NCBI GenBank assembly: GCA_027485675.1 | Contig: JAIXQP010000025.1 | Span: forward strand, 1-64,000 | Length of the DNA: 64,000 bases | DNA from: Terriglobales bacterium | GTDB lineage: Bacteria; Acidobacteriota; Terriglobia; Bryobacterales; Bryobacteraceae | Reading direction: 5' to 3' | Part shown: in pieces, positions 10,085 through 23,683 of the stretch | How positions within the stretch are numbered: the first letter of the stretch is position 1 | Layout: each line of letters starts with the position of its first letter | The notes under the pieces: model-generated | What the model was told of the DNA's origin: nothing | The model's database searches: none | What the model saw: only the letters and a program-made list of their open reading frames with translations | Program-made: the position numbers and the translations under genes

Positions 10085-10689
10085 GCCAGCAGCTTCGCGA
10101 GATCGAGGAGGTAGCCCCGCTTGCCGGCGTTCGCGCCGCGGGTGGGGCCTATCAAGCAGTCCACCCCCTCGGTCTCGTGGATATGCCCGCTGAAAAACCG
10201 CACCGGCGCATAGGCGTCGATGAACTCCCGCACCGCCACGCTCCCGAAGTGCGCCCCTTCCTTCACCCCGTCAAGCGGCGTATCCTTCGGCGGGCAGTGG
10301 CAGATCAAAACCAGCGGAGTCAAATCACGAAACGAAGCCAATCGCTCCGCCAACTGCTCTTCGGTGTATTCACCCGGGGTGTTAAAAGGGGTCCGGTTCG
10401 AATACCCTAATCCCGCCACCTGCACCCCGGCCATCTCGACGGCCTTCCCGTGCAGCGCCGTGAAGCCGAATCGCCCGCAAAACGCGGCGATGTCGGCCTC
10501 CGACTCGTGATTGCCCGGCAGCACGTACATCCGCTCGGCCCGGGGCTTCAGGATTTCGCCCATCGCATCCAGGCCCCGCGCCCAACTCACCAGGTCCCCC
10601 GCGCACACATACGCATCGGCCTCAATCGCCATCAGCTTCTCGAGCGCCTTCTTGTCGTTATGTATGTCCGAGAAAACCAGCAGCTTCAC
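10081..10689 (-). CDS. YfcE-like metallophosphoesterase
   Basis: A 202-residue calcineurin-like metallophosphoesterase. Metal-binding motifs are complete: FSDIHND (DxH) at residues 6-12, AGDLV (GD), LPGNHESE (GNHE), ICHCPP and SGHIHE. The size and simple architecture suit cytosolic YfcE-type enzymes, which hydrolyse phosphodiesters; the physiological substrate is unknown. The start codon is GTG at 10689, sharing its G with the TAG stop of speA (TAGTG). This overlap makes translational coupling to arginine decarboxylase likely. Confidence 0.88.
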   Translation of the reverse strand: MKLLVFSDIHNDKKALEKLMAIEADAYVCAGDLVSWARGLDAMGEILKPRAERMYVLPGNHESEADIAAFCGRFGFTALHGKAVEMAGVQVAGLGYSNRTPFNTPGEYTEEQLAERLASFRDLTPLVLICHCPPKDTPLDGVKEGAHFGSVAVREFIDAYAPVRFFSGHIHETEGVDCLIGPTRGANAGKRGYLLDLAKLLA

Positions 10690-12632
10690 TACTCAACCGA
10701 CTCCAGATACGTGTACCCGTGGATGCCGTCTTCGTAGAAACGCAGCATCCGCCCGGCCTCTTCGTAGCCCAGCTTGCCTTCGCGCACCGCCTTCTCCACG
10801 TCCTGCCGGAACGCTTCAATCAACGCTTTGGCGCTGAACTGCACGTAGTCGAGCACCTCGCGGACCGTATCGCCGGCAATCACGTGGTCGAGGATAATCT
10901 CGCCCGTCTCGCTCAGCTGCACGTGCACCGCGTTCGTATCGCCCAGCAGATTGTGCAGGTCGCCCAGGATCTCCTGATACGCCCCCACCAGAAACGCTCC
11001 CAGATAGTACGTCTCCCCGCCCTTGAACTCATGCAGCGGCAGCGTGTTCTTCACGTCGCGCCGGTCAATAAAGCGGTCGATCTTGCCGTCCGAGTCGCAG
11101 GAGATATCGCCGAGCACCGCATGGTGCGTCGGGTTCAGCTCCAGCCGGTGAATCGGCATCACCGGGAAAAGCTGCTTGATCGCCCAGCTATCCGGCATGC
11201 TCTGGAACAGCGAGAAGTTGCAGAAGTAGGTATCGGAAAGCATGCTCTCCAACCCTTCCAACTCCTCGGGCAGGTACTCGAGTTCCTTCGACAGCTTCAA
11301 GATCCGCCGGCAAATCGCCCAGTACATGTTCTCGGCCAGGCTCCGCTGCGTCAACGGCAGGTAGCCCAGGCTGAAGAGGTTCAACGCCGAATCGAGCGCG
11401 CCCTGCGCGTCGTGGAACGATTCGAGCAGGTTCTTCGCCGTGATGCTCCGGAAGGTCTGATGCAGGTCGATCAGCGGCTGCTCGCTCTCTTCGGAGATCT
11501 CATTCGGAATCGCCTCTTCGCCAAAGCCGCTCACGCCGAGCACATTGAAGATCAGCATCGAGTGGTAGGCCGCCACGGCCCGCCCGCTCTCACTCAAAAT
11601 CGTCGGATGCGCCACCTCAGCTTCGTCGCAGACATTCTGAATGTGATAAACAACGTCGTTGGCGTACTCCTGTAGCGTGTAGTTCACGCTCGATTCGAAG
11701 TCCGTCTGCGAGCCGTCGTAGTCGATGCCCAACCCGCCGCCGACGTCGATGAACTCAAGGCCCGCCCCGGACTTCACCATCTCGGTGTAAATCCGCGCCG
11801 CCTCAATCACCGCGCCCTTAATCTGGCGGATGTTCGTAATCTGGCTGCCCAAATGGAAGTGCACGAGCTTCAGGCAGTCTTCCATGCCTTCACTGCGCAA
11901 CTGCTCCAGCGCCCGCAAGGCTTCAGAAACCGTCAGGCCGAACTTCGACCGGTAGCCGCCCGAAGACTTCCAACGCCCGCTGCCGCGGCTCGCCAGTTTC
12001 AGCCGGACGCCAATCGAAGGCCGCACGCCCAACTGTTTGGCGTGCTTCAAAATCAGATTCAGCTCGGTATACTTCTCGACCACCGGCGTAATATTCCGGC
12101 CAATCTTCTTGGCCATCATCGCCAGTTCGATGTACTCATCGTCCTTGAAGCCGTTGCACAGGATGGGCGTTTCGTTGTCCGCAATCGCCATCACGGCCAT
12201 CAGTTCCGGCTTCGAACCCGCTTCGAGGCCATAGCCATAGGGCCGGCCGTACTCGAACACCTCTTCCACCACCTGCCGCTGCTGGTTCACCTTGATCGGG
12301 AACACGCACTTGTAGCCGCCCTTGTAGTTGTGCTCGTTGATGGCCGTCCGAAAGGCGATGTGCAAATCCACCAGCCGGTTCTGCAGAATCTCGCCAAACC
12401 GGATCAGAATCGGCGGATTGATGCCTCGCATCACCAGCGTGTCCACCAACTGCTTCAGATCCACGCTCCGGCCCGGTTCCTTGTTCGGATGGACGAAGAC
12501 GTGGCCATTCGAGCCGACGGAGAAATAGCCTTTTCCCCAAGCCGCTACGTCATACATCTCCGCCGCGTCGGTGGTTGTCCAACGTTCGGTGGGGTCCTTT
12601 CTCTTCGGGCTGTCAGCCAAGTTCAAGTTCAA
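10689..12632 (-). CDS. speA: Biosynthetic arginine decarboxylase
   Basis: PLP-dependent enzyme converting arginine to agmatine, the entry to putrescine and spermidine synthesis. At 647 residues it has the full SpeA architecture: an alanine-racemase-like barrel carrying the PLP lysine in FPIKVNQQRQ (about residue 110), the glycine-rich phosphate loop FIDVGGGLGIDYDGS, and a C-terminal beta domain with GAFLVGAYQEILGDLHN. The first ATG in frame is at codon 26, so the start is taken as TTG at 12632, which has an AGGGA Shine-Dalgarno 9 bases upstream; a shorter start cannot be excluded. It is coupled to the phosphoesterase gene by a one-base overlap. Confidence 0.92.
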   Translation of the reverse strand: MNLNLADSPKRKDPTERWTTTDAAEMYDVAAWGKGYFSVGSNGHVFVHPNKEPGRSVDLKQLVDTLVMRGINPPILIRFGEILQNRLVDLHIAFRTAINEHNYKGGYKCVFPIKVNQQRQVVEEVFEYGRPYGYGLEAGSKPELMAVMAIADNETPILCNGFKDDEYIELAMMAKKIGRNITPVVEKYTELNLILKHAKQLGVRPSIGVRLKLASRGSGRWKSSGGYRSKFGLTVSEALRALEQLRSEGMEDCLKLVHFHLGSQITNIRQIKGAVIEAARIYTEMVKSGAGLEFIDVGGGLGIDYDGSQTDFESSVNYTLQEYANDVVYHIQNVCDEAEVAHPTILSESGRAVAAYHSMLIFNVLGVSGFGEEAIPNEISEESEQPLIDLHQTFRSITAKNLLESFHDAQGALDSALNLFSLGYLPLTQRSLAENMYWAICRRILKLSKELEYLPEELEGLESMLSDTYFCNFSLFQSMPDSWAIKQLFPVMPIHRLELNPTHHAVLGDISCDSDGKIDRFIDRRDVKNTLPLHEFKGGETYYLGAFLVGAYQEILGDLHNLLGDTNAVHVQLSETGEIILDHVIAGDTVREVLDYVQFSAKALIEAFRQDVEKAVREGKLGYEEAGRMLRFYEDGIHGYTYLESVE

Positions 12633-12711
12633 CGGTAGAGTTCCCTCGCAAAGTCTCAGTGTCCGATTAATAACACGGATGGGGCAAGAAGTTTTTCGTT
12701 ACAAATAAAGG

Positions 12712-13485
12712 ATGCCCCTTCAACTCTCCGGAAAAGTTGCCTTGGTTACGGGAGCCAGCAAAGGCGTGGGCCGCGGCATCGCCATCGCCCTCGCCCGCCA
12801 CGGCGCCACCGTCGTCATCAACTACAACAGCGACCTTGCCGGCGCCCAGGAAACGCTCGCCGCGGTGGAAGCCGCCGGTGGCACCGGCATCACGGCCAAA
12901 GCCAGCGTCTCCTCGGCGGATCAGATCGACGCCATGTTCGATCTCGTCCGCCAAACCTACGGCCGTCTCGACATTCTCGTCAACAACGCCGGCGTCCAAA
13001 CCTGGAAAGCGCTCCTCGATCTCACCGAGTCCGAATGGGACCACGTGCTCGATACCAACCTCAAGGGTACCTTCCTCTGCACCCAGCGCGCCGCCGCCAT
13101 CATGAAGGAACAGGGCGCCGGCCGCATCCTCCACATCGGCTCCGGCTGCAACAAGGTAGCCTTCCCCCACCTCGTCAACTACACCGCCAGCAAGGGCGGC
13201 ATCGAACAGTTCACGAAGGTGGCCGCCGTCGAACTCGGCAAATTCGGCATCACCGTCAACTGCGTCGCCCCCGGCGCCATTGAAGTGGAACGCACGAAGG
13301 AGGAGGCCGGAGACTACGCCGGCACCTGGTCCGCCGTCACGCCGCTCGGCCGCGTCGGCACCCCGGAAGACATCGGCCGCGCCGTTCTGTTCTTTGTGAG
13401 CGAACTGGCCGATTTTGTCACCGGCCAGACGCTTTATGTCGATGGCGGCCTATTTTCCAAGCCCCACTGGCCGTATCCCGTGTAG
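12712..13485 (+). CDS. Short-chain dehydrogenase/reductase
   Basis: A 257-residue classical SDR. The NAD(P) glycine motif is TGASKGVG (residues 14-21), followed by the NNAG strand, a catalytic Ser region (GSGCNKVAF) and the active-site YTASK. The C-terminal TGQTLYVDGG is the usual family ending. A Ser/Thr after the first glycine-rich turn and a basic neighbour suggest no clear cofactor choice. It resembles glucose 1-dehydrogenase or 3-oxoacyl-ACP reductase annotations, but the substrate is unknown. It is divergent from speA (79-base gap), and its last 36 bases overlap the 3' end of the lipoprotein gene on the other strand. Confidence 0.88.
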   Translation: MPLQLSGKVALVTGASKGVGRGIAIALARHGATVVINYNSDLAGAQETLAAVEAAGGTGITAKASVSSADQIDAMFDLVRQTYGRLDILVNNAGVQTWKALLDLTESEWDHVLDTNLKGTFLCTQRAAAIMKEQGAGRILHIGSGCNKVAFPHLVNYTASKGGIEQFTKVAAVELGKFGITVNCVAPGAIEVERTKEEAGDYAGTWSAVTPLGRVGTPEDIGRAVLFFVSELADFVTGQTLYVDGGLFSKPHWPYPV

Positions 13486-14385
13486 CTTCAACTTCTCAAG
13501 CGCCTTCTCGCCTTCGGGCGTATTCAGCTCCCAATACTTCATCCGCTCGCTCGCCAGTATCTCGGCTTTTACGCCTTCGCTGGTCTCATAGCGGACCACG
13601 CGGTGCGGCGCGGCCTTCTCCACCCAGTAGGCGCGCCACCGCTTGCCCACCGTGGCCCGGTATTCGTCGAGACCCTCGCCGCCGTCTTTGCGGGAAAGCT
13701 CGGCCTCCTCCCAGCGCGCCGGGCCGTCTTTGAACCGGGACACCTGCAGCGCCAGCATCATCGGCACCTTCCGCGTCTCGCCCGGCTTCATGACGGGCCG
13801 CGCCATCCCCCGCGCCCACAGCATCAGCGCATCTTCGCTGATCCCGAATTCCGGGTACCGCACGAGTACTTCCTGATCGCCTTCGCCATCGAAGTAGCTA
13901 TGGCTTTCGACGCGAATCGCCGACTCGTTGAACACGGCCGATTTGAACAGATTCCCGCACCACTCCTGGCTCGACCAGGTCACCTTCGTAGGCGCGCCGG
14001 CCGGCTTCCCGTTCACGGAAGCCAGGGCGACGAAGGCCGAAAGCTGCAGATTGTAGTCGTAGATGCCGGTCTGAAAGTCTTCGACCAGATTCAGCTTCAT
14101 CGCCGGAAACTCGTCGTTCTTGGGCCGGACGCCGGGGTCGCTCTTGACGCGCGCGGAGTTGGCGAAGGTCTCCGCCACGGTGATCGCGACGGCCGTCCCC
14201 TTCCGCGGCGCGCCGTAGCGCGGATACGTTAGGTCATAGCTTGTGAGCTCGGCCTGCCCGTCGCCCCAGGTCTTCCAGAACGCGGCGTCATAAGCCGGCG
14301 AATCCGGCGACGTCACAATCTTCGGCTTCTCCGGGCCCCGCGCGCAGCCCGCCAAAACAATCAGACTCAGCAGCCAAACTCTCAT
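13450..14385 (-). CDS. Conserved lipoprotein, function unknown
   Basis: A 311-residue exported lipoprotein: the N-terminus MRVWLLSLIVLAGC has a good lipobox (LAGC) with the modified Cys at 14. The rest has no family I can name, but blocks such as FWKTWGDGQAELTSYDL, FQTGIYDYN, SSQEWCGN and SHSYFDGEGDQE look strongly conserved, and I recognise this as a secreted protein type common in Acidobacteria. Its ATG overlaps the TGA of the HNH nuclease gene (ATGA at 14382-14385), so it is the fourth gene of the trmJ-ATPase-HNH operon. Whether it belongs functionally with the nuclease pair is unknown. The 3' end overlaps the SDR gene on the opposite strand by 36 bases. Confidence 0.75.
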   Translation of the reverse strand: MRVWLLSLIVLAGCARGPEKPKIVTSPDSPAYDAAFWKTWGDGQAELTSYDLTYPRYGAPRKGTAVAITVAETFANSARVKSDPGVRPKNDEFPAMKLNLVEDFQTGIYDYNLQLSAFVALASVNGKPAGAPTKVTWSSQEWCGNLFKSAVFNESAIRVESHSYFDGEGDQEVLVRYPEFGISEDALMLWARGMARPVMKPGETRKVPMMLALQVSRFKDGPARWEEAELSRKDGGEGLDEYRATVGKRWRAYWVEKAAPHRVVRYETSEGVKAEILASERMKYWELNTPEGEKALEKLKLHGIRPVGLGK

Positions 14386-15212
14386 AACAGTCCCTTGCTC
14401 CGTAGAAAATCGCCGGCCGCTCCGAACAACAACTCCGCCTGCACCCAGTCCCTTTCACAAACCTGCTGATAGCAGGCCGCGCAGCGAGAGTGGGGCGCCG
14501 CAGGACTCTGCGCAAACGCAATCTCGTCCCGGAACTCCCTCACCATCGTACCTGCCCGCAACAACAGATTCGCCATGTACAGAACCCGGACCACCCGTGC
14601 GCGCTCCATCACCAAATCATCGTCCCGTTCCGCTTCCGCCCCCAGCCGGAAGAAAGCGATCGTCACCCGCGCCCGGACATCGTCCCCTGCCGGCACCGCC
14701 GCATAGCCCACGAACGAAATCAACTCCGCCGGATCGTCGTCGACATCTCCAATCGGATACAGCAACAGGGGCGCTTCCGAGCGCAACGCCACCGGATCTT
14801 CTCCATCGAGAATCCGCACTCCGGCCACAGGAAAGCGGTCCAGTTTCAGGCCTCGATTGCACCGGATACACGCCATCGCATAGTTGAACGGATGATAGGC
14901 CAGCAAGTAGTAGCCTTTGGCCTCAGCGCCTCCCGGCGCTCCATCCCATTCCTGCACGCGTGCCTTGGGGCGAAAATGCTCCAGGTCCGACTCCGCGGCA
15001 TAGGCTGGATCCGTGCCGATCTTCCGTTCGCAATATGCACACTTCCCGTCTTGCAACGCCACATAGACGCCCTTAATCTCGCTCCAGATTCCGGACGGCT
15101 CGTCGTACCGGCCCGCTTGCCGGAACCGTTCGGTTCGACTGCGAGCCCGGCGTAGCCAGGATTCACCCATGGCCGCTTCAAGCTCCGCCAGTGTCACCGG
15201 ATATCGCCGCAT
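14382..15212 (-). CDS. HNH endonuclease, PtuB/TIGR02646-like
   Basis: A 276-residue nuclease-like protein with an HNH fold of the zinc-binding type seen in Septu PtuB and retron-associated effectors. The motif set is CAYCERKIG (first Cys pair, near residue 59), SDLEHFRPKARV (catalytic His), NYAMACIRCNRGLK (Asn and second Cys pair) and FPVAG. A third Cys cluster near the C-terminus (RCAACYQQVC) is unusual and may bind a second metal. It is encoded 4 bases after the AAA ATPase and overlaps the lipoprotein gene by ATGA. Together with the ATPase it forms a probable two-gene antiphage module; the activity is inferred from family and arrangement only. Confidence 0.78.
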   Translation of the reverse strand: MRRYPVTLAELEAAMGESWLRRARSRTERFRQAGRYDEPSGIWSEIKGVYVALQDGKCAYCERKIGTDPAYAAESDLEHFRPKARVQEWDGAPGGAEAKGYYLLAYHPFNYAMACIRCNRGLKLDRFPVAGVRILDGEDPVALRSEAPLLLYPIGDVDDDPAELISFVGYAAVPAGDDVRARVTIAFFRLGAEAERDDDLVMERARVVRVLYMANLLLRAGTMVREFRDEIAFAQSPAAPHSRCAACYQQVCERDWVQAELLFGAAGDFLRSKGLL

Positions 15213-15216
15213 CGGA

Positions 15217-16281
15217 TTACCGTCCGCTCAACCGCCGCATCAATTCCAACACCTTCTCCGGATGCTCTGCCGTGGCTTCCTGCGAAAGCGCCTTCAACTC
15301 CTCCTGCGCCCCGGCCGCCCGTGTTGACTCCAAACCGAACAGCGGACTCACCAGCACCTGCTGAGCGTCCATGCCGTACATCGACCGGTCCGGCGACATC
15401 GCCGTCGCGCTCCCGTCCTCCCCCACCTCCATCACTAGGATGTATTTCGAGTCCAAAGAACCCGCAATCAAGGGACTATGCGACGTCACGATGAACTGTA
15501 GCTTCGGCAAACCACTGCGCAAAGTCTCAACAATCCGCTGCTGCCACTCCGGATGCAAATGGAGATCAATCTCATCCAGTAGAACCAGCCCGCCCTGTTC
15601 ATCCATTGGCCCATCCGACGCCTGCGCCAAATGATAGAGCAGATCGCTGATCCAAGCCACATAGGCCCGGTATCCATCCGAAAGCGCATCGAATGGCAGC
15701 CGAAGCCCTCGGTAGATAAACTCGCCGTCGAACCGCAACTCCTCCGGCATCAACCGGTTCATCAACTCCGCCACTTCTTCCCGCCGCGGCGAAGTGGGGT
15801 ACCAAAGCTCGAGCGGCATCAGTTCCACATACGGCTCAAAGAGGCCTGCCACCCGTTGGTAGCGCGGATGCCGCCGCTTCCGCAGGGAATGACCACTGAA
15901 CTCCCCGTCTTGCACGCGCCGGGTTGCCCCGTAGCCCACCACGAACGGCTCCGGCTTTCTCTCGCTGAGCCACCAATGGGGCTGCAGGTACTCTTCGTCC
16001 TGTCTGCGGTGGACCCGTACACCACCATGCTTCCCATTGTCGAACCAGCCCTCGACCTCCGCTGAGTCCTTGCCACTCCGAACCAACAGATAAGGAACAA
16101 ATCCCGACTGCGCCAGCTCTTGGCCCAGCATCGCCATTGCCGCCGCCTTCAACACTGTCGTCTTCCCCGCACCGTTGTTTCCCAACAACAGCGTGATGTT
16201 CCCCTCCGGCGGATAGGAAAAACTCATCGCCGCATTTCCAAAGCACCGCAGATTCCGAAGACGCAACTCCCTCAAATACAT
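15217..16281 (-). CDS. AAA ATPase, RecF/SMC-like (PtuA-like)
   Basis: A 354-residue ATPase of the AAA_21/RecF-like class, with an ABC-type head domain and no long coiled coil. Walker A is GNNGAGKTT (residues 34-42), the signature-like region contains LSDGYRAYVAWI, and Walker B with the following D-loop is VLLDEIDLHLHPEWQ, then FIVTSHSPLIAG. Such ATPases pair with HNH nucleases in Septu, where the ATPase senses infection or restrains the nuclease. This one is shorter than typical PtuA, which may mean a distinct branch. It lies 7 bases after the trmJ-like stop and 4 bases before the HNH gene. Confidence 0.82.
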   Translation of the reverse strand: MYLRELRLRNLRCFGNAAMSFSYPPEGNITLLLGNNGAGKTTVLKAAAMAMLGQELAQSGFVPYLLVRSGKDSAEVEGWFDNGKHGGVRVHRRQDEEYLQPHWWLSERKPEPFVVGYGATRRVQDGEFSGHSLRKRRHPRYQRVAGLFEPYVELMPLELWYPTSPRREEVAELMNRLMPEELRFDGEFIYRGLRLPFDALSDGYRAYVAWISDLLYHLAQASDGPMDEQGGLVLLDEIDLHLHPEWQQRIVETLRSGLPKLQFIVTSHSPLIAGSLDSKYILVMEVGEDGSATAMSPDRSMYGMDAQQVLVSPLFGLESTRAAGAQEELKALSQEATAEHPEKVLELMRRLSGR

Positions 16282-16288
16282 ACCGCCC

Positions 16289-17023
16289 CTATTGTCGCAA
16301 CTTCCACAAGATCTGACGAATCATCCCCTGCCACTGTACGGCATCCCGCGTCCCCAAATCCATCCGCCGCACCAGCCGCCGCAGCTTCAACTCCGTCGAC
16401 TCCCGCACCCGCTCGTGCACATACCCGCTCTCCTCAAGCGCCTCCCGCAACAGCCCCGTCAACCGGTCCACCTCCGCCGTCGCCGCCAGCGCCTGCTCCC
16501 GCTCCGGGGTCGCCTTCCACCGCCCATCCCGGATCAACTCATACAGCGTCACCGCCACCGCCTGCCCCAGGTTCATCGACCCGTGCGGCTCCCGCGTCGG
16601 AATCCGCATCAGAAAATGGCAGTAGCTCATCTCCTCATTCGACAGCCCGAACTTCTCGGAGCCAAACAGCAGCGCCGTCGGCCCTCCGTGCTTCCGAATC
16701 CTTCGCGCGGCATCCTCCAGCCGGTAGAGCGGCAACTGCATCTCCCGCTTGCCCACCGACGACGTCCCCACCACCAGCGTCGCGTCCCCCACGGCCTCGG
16801 CGATGCCCGGATACTCCCGCGCCCCCGTCACCACCTCGCCAGCATGGGTCGCCGAACGCGCCTCGTCCACCGCTACGCGGTAGGCGTCCACCAGCCGCAG
16901 GTCCGACAGGCCAAAATTGCTCATCGCCCGCGCCACGGCGCCGATGTTGAGCGGATTGCGTGGACTGGCCAACACCACGCGAAATAAAGCAGGATCCAAG
17001 TCCTCAGTGTAAACTGCCTCCAT
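16289..17023 (-). CDS. tRNA/rRNA methyltransferase, SpoU/TrmJ type
   Basis: A 244-residue SPOUT-class RNA 2'-O-methyltransferase using S-adenosylmethionine. It begins with FRVVLASPRNPLNIGAVARAM, contains LLFGSEKFGLSNEE and ends the knot with PHGSMNLGQAVAVTLYE, as in TrmJ/TrmH relatives; the C-terminal ~70 residues are helical. The ATG at 17023 is chosen over an ATG 138 bases upstream because residues upstream are low-complexity and unlike the family, and a GAGG lies 9 bases before it. That ATG overlaps the ATG of the divergent GDPD gene. It is the first gene of the operon holding the ATPase/HNH pair. Confidence 0.85.
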   Translation of the reverse strand: MEAVYTEDLDPALFRVVLASPRNPLNIGAVARAMSNFGLSDLRLVDAYRVAVDEARSATHAGEVVTGAREYPGIAEAVGDATLVVGTSSVGKREMQLPLYRLEDAARRIRKHGGPTALLFGSEKFGLSNEEMSYCHFLMRIPTREPHGSMNLGQAVAVTLYELIRDGRWKATPEREQALAATAEVDRLTGLLREALEESGYVHERVRESTELKLRRLVRRMDLGTRDAVQWQGMIRQILWKLRQ

Positions 17024-17801
17024 GCGCTGCTGCCTCTTTCTCCTGCTTGCCGTCTCGCTCTCCGCCGAAACGCTGGTTTTGGGCCATCGCGGCTGCCGCG
17101 CCCTCCGGCCGGAGAACACCATCGCCGCCTTCGAACATGCGCTGCAGGTCGGAGCCGACATCCTCGAACTCGACGTCGTCGTGACGCAGGATAATCAACT
17201 CGTCGTCCACCACGATCTCGATCTCGCCGGCAAATCGGTCCACTCGATGACGCTGGCCGAAGTCCGCGCCTTCGACCGCGGCGGCACGCGCAGCCCCAAC
17301 TTCCCCCGGCAGCAGCTCATCCCCGGCGAACGCATCCCCACCCTCGCCGAAGTCCTTACCCTCGCCAAGAAGCGCAAAGCCCGGCTCATGATCGAGACCA
17401 AAGTCGACCCCGCCATCGACCCCCAATGGTTCGCCACCGCCGTCGATCAGCAGATCCGCCAGCACGGCGTCGCGAGCCAGGTGATCCTCCAAAGCTTCGA
17501 CCATCGCACGCTCCACGCCATGCGGAAGCTGAACCCGCAGATTCCTCTCGTCCTCCTCAACCCCCGTCAGAAACTCGCCGACTACATCACTCCCGCCCGC
17601 GCCCTCGGCCCCAAGGCCATCCAGATGGTCAACGTCACCATCGTCGACGCCGACATCGTCAAGACCCTGAAGGCCGCCCAAATCCCCATTTACGTCGGCA
17701 CCACGGATGACCCCGCCCAATGGAAGCGCCTCATCGATCTCCAGATCGACGGCATCCTCACCGACGACCCCGCCGGTCTCCGCCGCCTCCTGCCGCGCTA
17801 G
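17022..17801 (+). CDS. Exported glycerophosphodiester phosphodiesterase
   Basis: A 259-residue GDPD-family TIM barrel that hydrolyses glycerophosphodiesters to glycerol-3-phosphate and an alcohol. A signal peptide occupies residues 1-15, so it acts in the periplasm. The first motif HRGCRALRPENT (residues 22-33) has the catalytic His and the Arg/Glu pair, and LELDVVVTQDNQLVVHHD supplies the metal-binding Glu/Asp and the second His. ETKVDP and LQSFDHRTL follow. The ATG at 17022 overlaps the start codon of the divergent methyltransferase on the palindrome CATG; no clear Shine-Dalgarno precedes it. It is 9 bases from the next gene on the same strand. Confidence 0.88.
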   Translation: MRCCLFLLLAVSLSAETLVLGHRGCRALRPENTIAAFEHALQVGADILELDVVVTQDNQLVVHHDLDLAGKSVHSMTLAEVRAFDRGGTRSPNFPRQQLIPGERIPTLAEVLTLAKKRKARLMIETKVDPAIDPQWFATAVDQQIRQHGVASQVILQSFDHRTLHAMRKLNPQIPLVLLNPRQKLADYITPARALGPKAIQMVNVTIVDADIVKTLKAAQIPIYVGTTDDPAQWKRLIDLQIDGILTDDPAGLRRLLPR

Positions 17802-17810
17802 CATCAAGGC

Positions 17811-19393
17811 ATGAGCCTCCGCTGGTCCGTCCTGCTCCTGGCCGCCACCTCCGCCTTCGCCGCCGAGTACAAAGCCTCCGACGACGGCCGCGTCGTCTAC
17901 TTCACCGGCGCCCCCGTCGACGAGTACGTTCCCAACCGCCTTTGGCGCTGGACCAATAGCAACATTGAGACCCTTCTCGATACCTACGCACCAAATCAAA
18001 ATCAAACTGAGATCCGCATCCCTCGCCTTACGCCGGATGGCCGCCTCGCCCTCATAAGCACCTCTCGCCTCCTCCCAGACTTTCGAACCGAACGCCGCTG
18101 GCAAATCCGCCTCGACGGCGCTACCCGCCCCCTCGTTGAAATCGCCGATGCCCAACTGGTGTCAATGAGTCCCAACGGCCGCTGGGTCGTCATCTACCGC
18201 AACCAACCCGGCCGCGCCGTCGAACTCTTCGAACTCTCCGAAGCCGGGCTCCGCTCCACCGCCATCTGGCCCGACCCCCGTCCCAATGGCCTCCCCAGCT
18301 ACGACCAGGCGTTCCCCGCCATGGTCTCCGACGACGCCCTCGTCCGCGCCGGCTGCGACACCTGCATATGGAACAGCCGCACCGGTGTCACCCAGCAGCA
18401 ACCTATTCCCTTCGACGGAACCGCCCGAACCTTCTTCCAATGGCGTTTACGAGGTCCCCAACAAGGACAAATTCTCTACAACGCCGTCGGCGTCTCGCTC
18501 GGAGTGGACTGCTTCCAACGCGAATACGCAATCCTTGCCACGGACCCTGCCGGCCGCCGCGCCCACCTTCGCTGCGGCGCCCAACACCTCCTCTACAACG
18601 CCGACACCAATCGCGTCTCCAACCTACCGCCAGAGCCCATCCTCAACTCCACCCTCACCGCTATTCTGACCCGTCCCACCGCCACCCAATTCCTCTGGCA
18701 ACCCCTCGACGGCCGTACCCCACAGCCCCTCGACCGCTTCGACATCCTCCCCCTCATTAGCGCCATCTCGCCCTGGGGTCTCTTCGCCACCAACGAGACG
18801 CCCGACTTCACCCTAGAATGGGGAGGCCAAATGCTGCCTTGGCTTCAAGGCTCCCTCGGCTACCACTACGCCTTCCTCCCCGCCGACATCGTCCCCGGCG
18901 CGGTCGACTCCTTCCGCCTGACCTCCCCCACCCGCCCCTGGCTCAACGTCCAACGCGATCGCACCGTCGCCCGCGAAGCCCTCGCCGCCGTCCCCATTAA
19001 CGCAGCCGATCCTAGGTTCCTCTTCATCCACGAGGACTACTCCGGCCTCGTCACCCCTGATTCCCCAGTCCGTCCCGGGGAGCACATCCACCTCTACGTC
19101 ACCGGACTTGACCCGAACGGAGCCGATCTGGATCTGCCAACGAGTTTCGCCAGCATCTTCGAACCACCGAATCCGAACCTGGGATCGCAGCAAGGGGCCC
19201 TACCCCTGCGCGCGATCGCCATTCAACCCTCCGGGTACTCCCGCTCTCTGCAACTCCTCACCCTCGAAGTACATCCACAGATAGTTTTCTACGCCGGCCC
19301 CGCTCAAACCGTGTTCCTCCGCCTTCAACTCAACAAAAAGGCCGGAAACGGGTTATCCGCCACCGGCCCTGTTTGGTTTTCAATCAGCCCGAA

Positions 19394-19397
<4 letters not shown>
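17811..19397 (+). CDS. Secreted beta-propeller-like protein with TIGR03437-like C-terminus
   Basis: A 528-residue exported protein. Residues 1-18 are a signal peptide (RWSVLLLAATSAFAAEYK). The central ~370 residues have repeating short strands such as SPNGRWVVIYRN, consistent with a beta-propeller. The C-terminal ~130 residues (SGLVTPDSPVRPGEHIHLY, VTGLDP, VFYAGPA) resemble the TIGR03437 domain described from Solibacter, which appears in many secreted proteins of that lineage. Function is unknown; a surface or extracellular role is likely. It follows the GDPD by 9 bases. Its last bases overlap the next convergent gene by 4. Confidence 0.7.

Positions 19398-23683
<4,286 letters not shown>

Noticed and set aside
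17004-18155. 383-codon open frame opposite the GDPD and TIGR03437-type genes
   Set aside because: Shadow frame with Gly/Asp/Val-rich composition covering two good genes.
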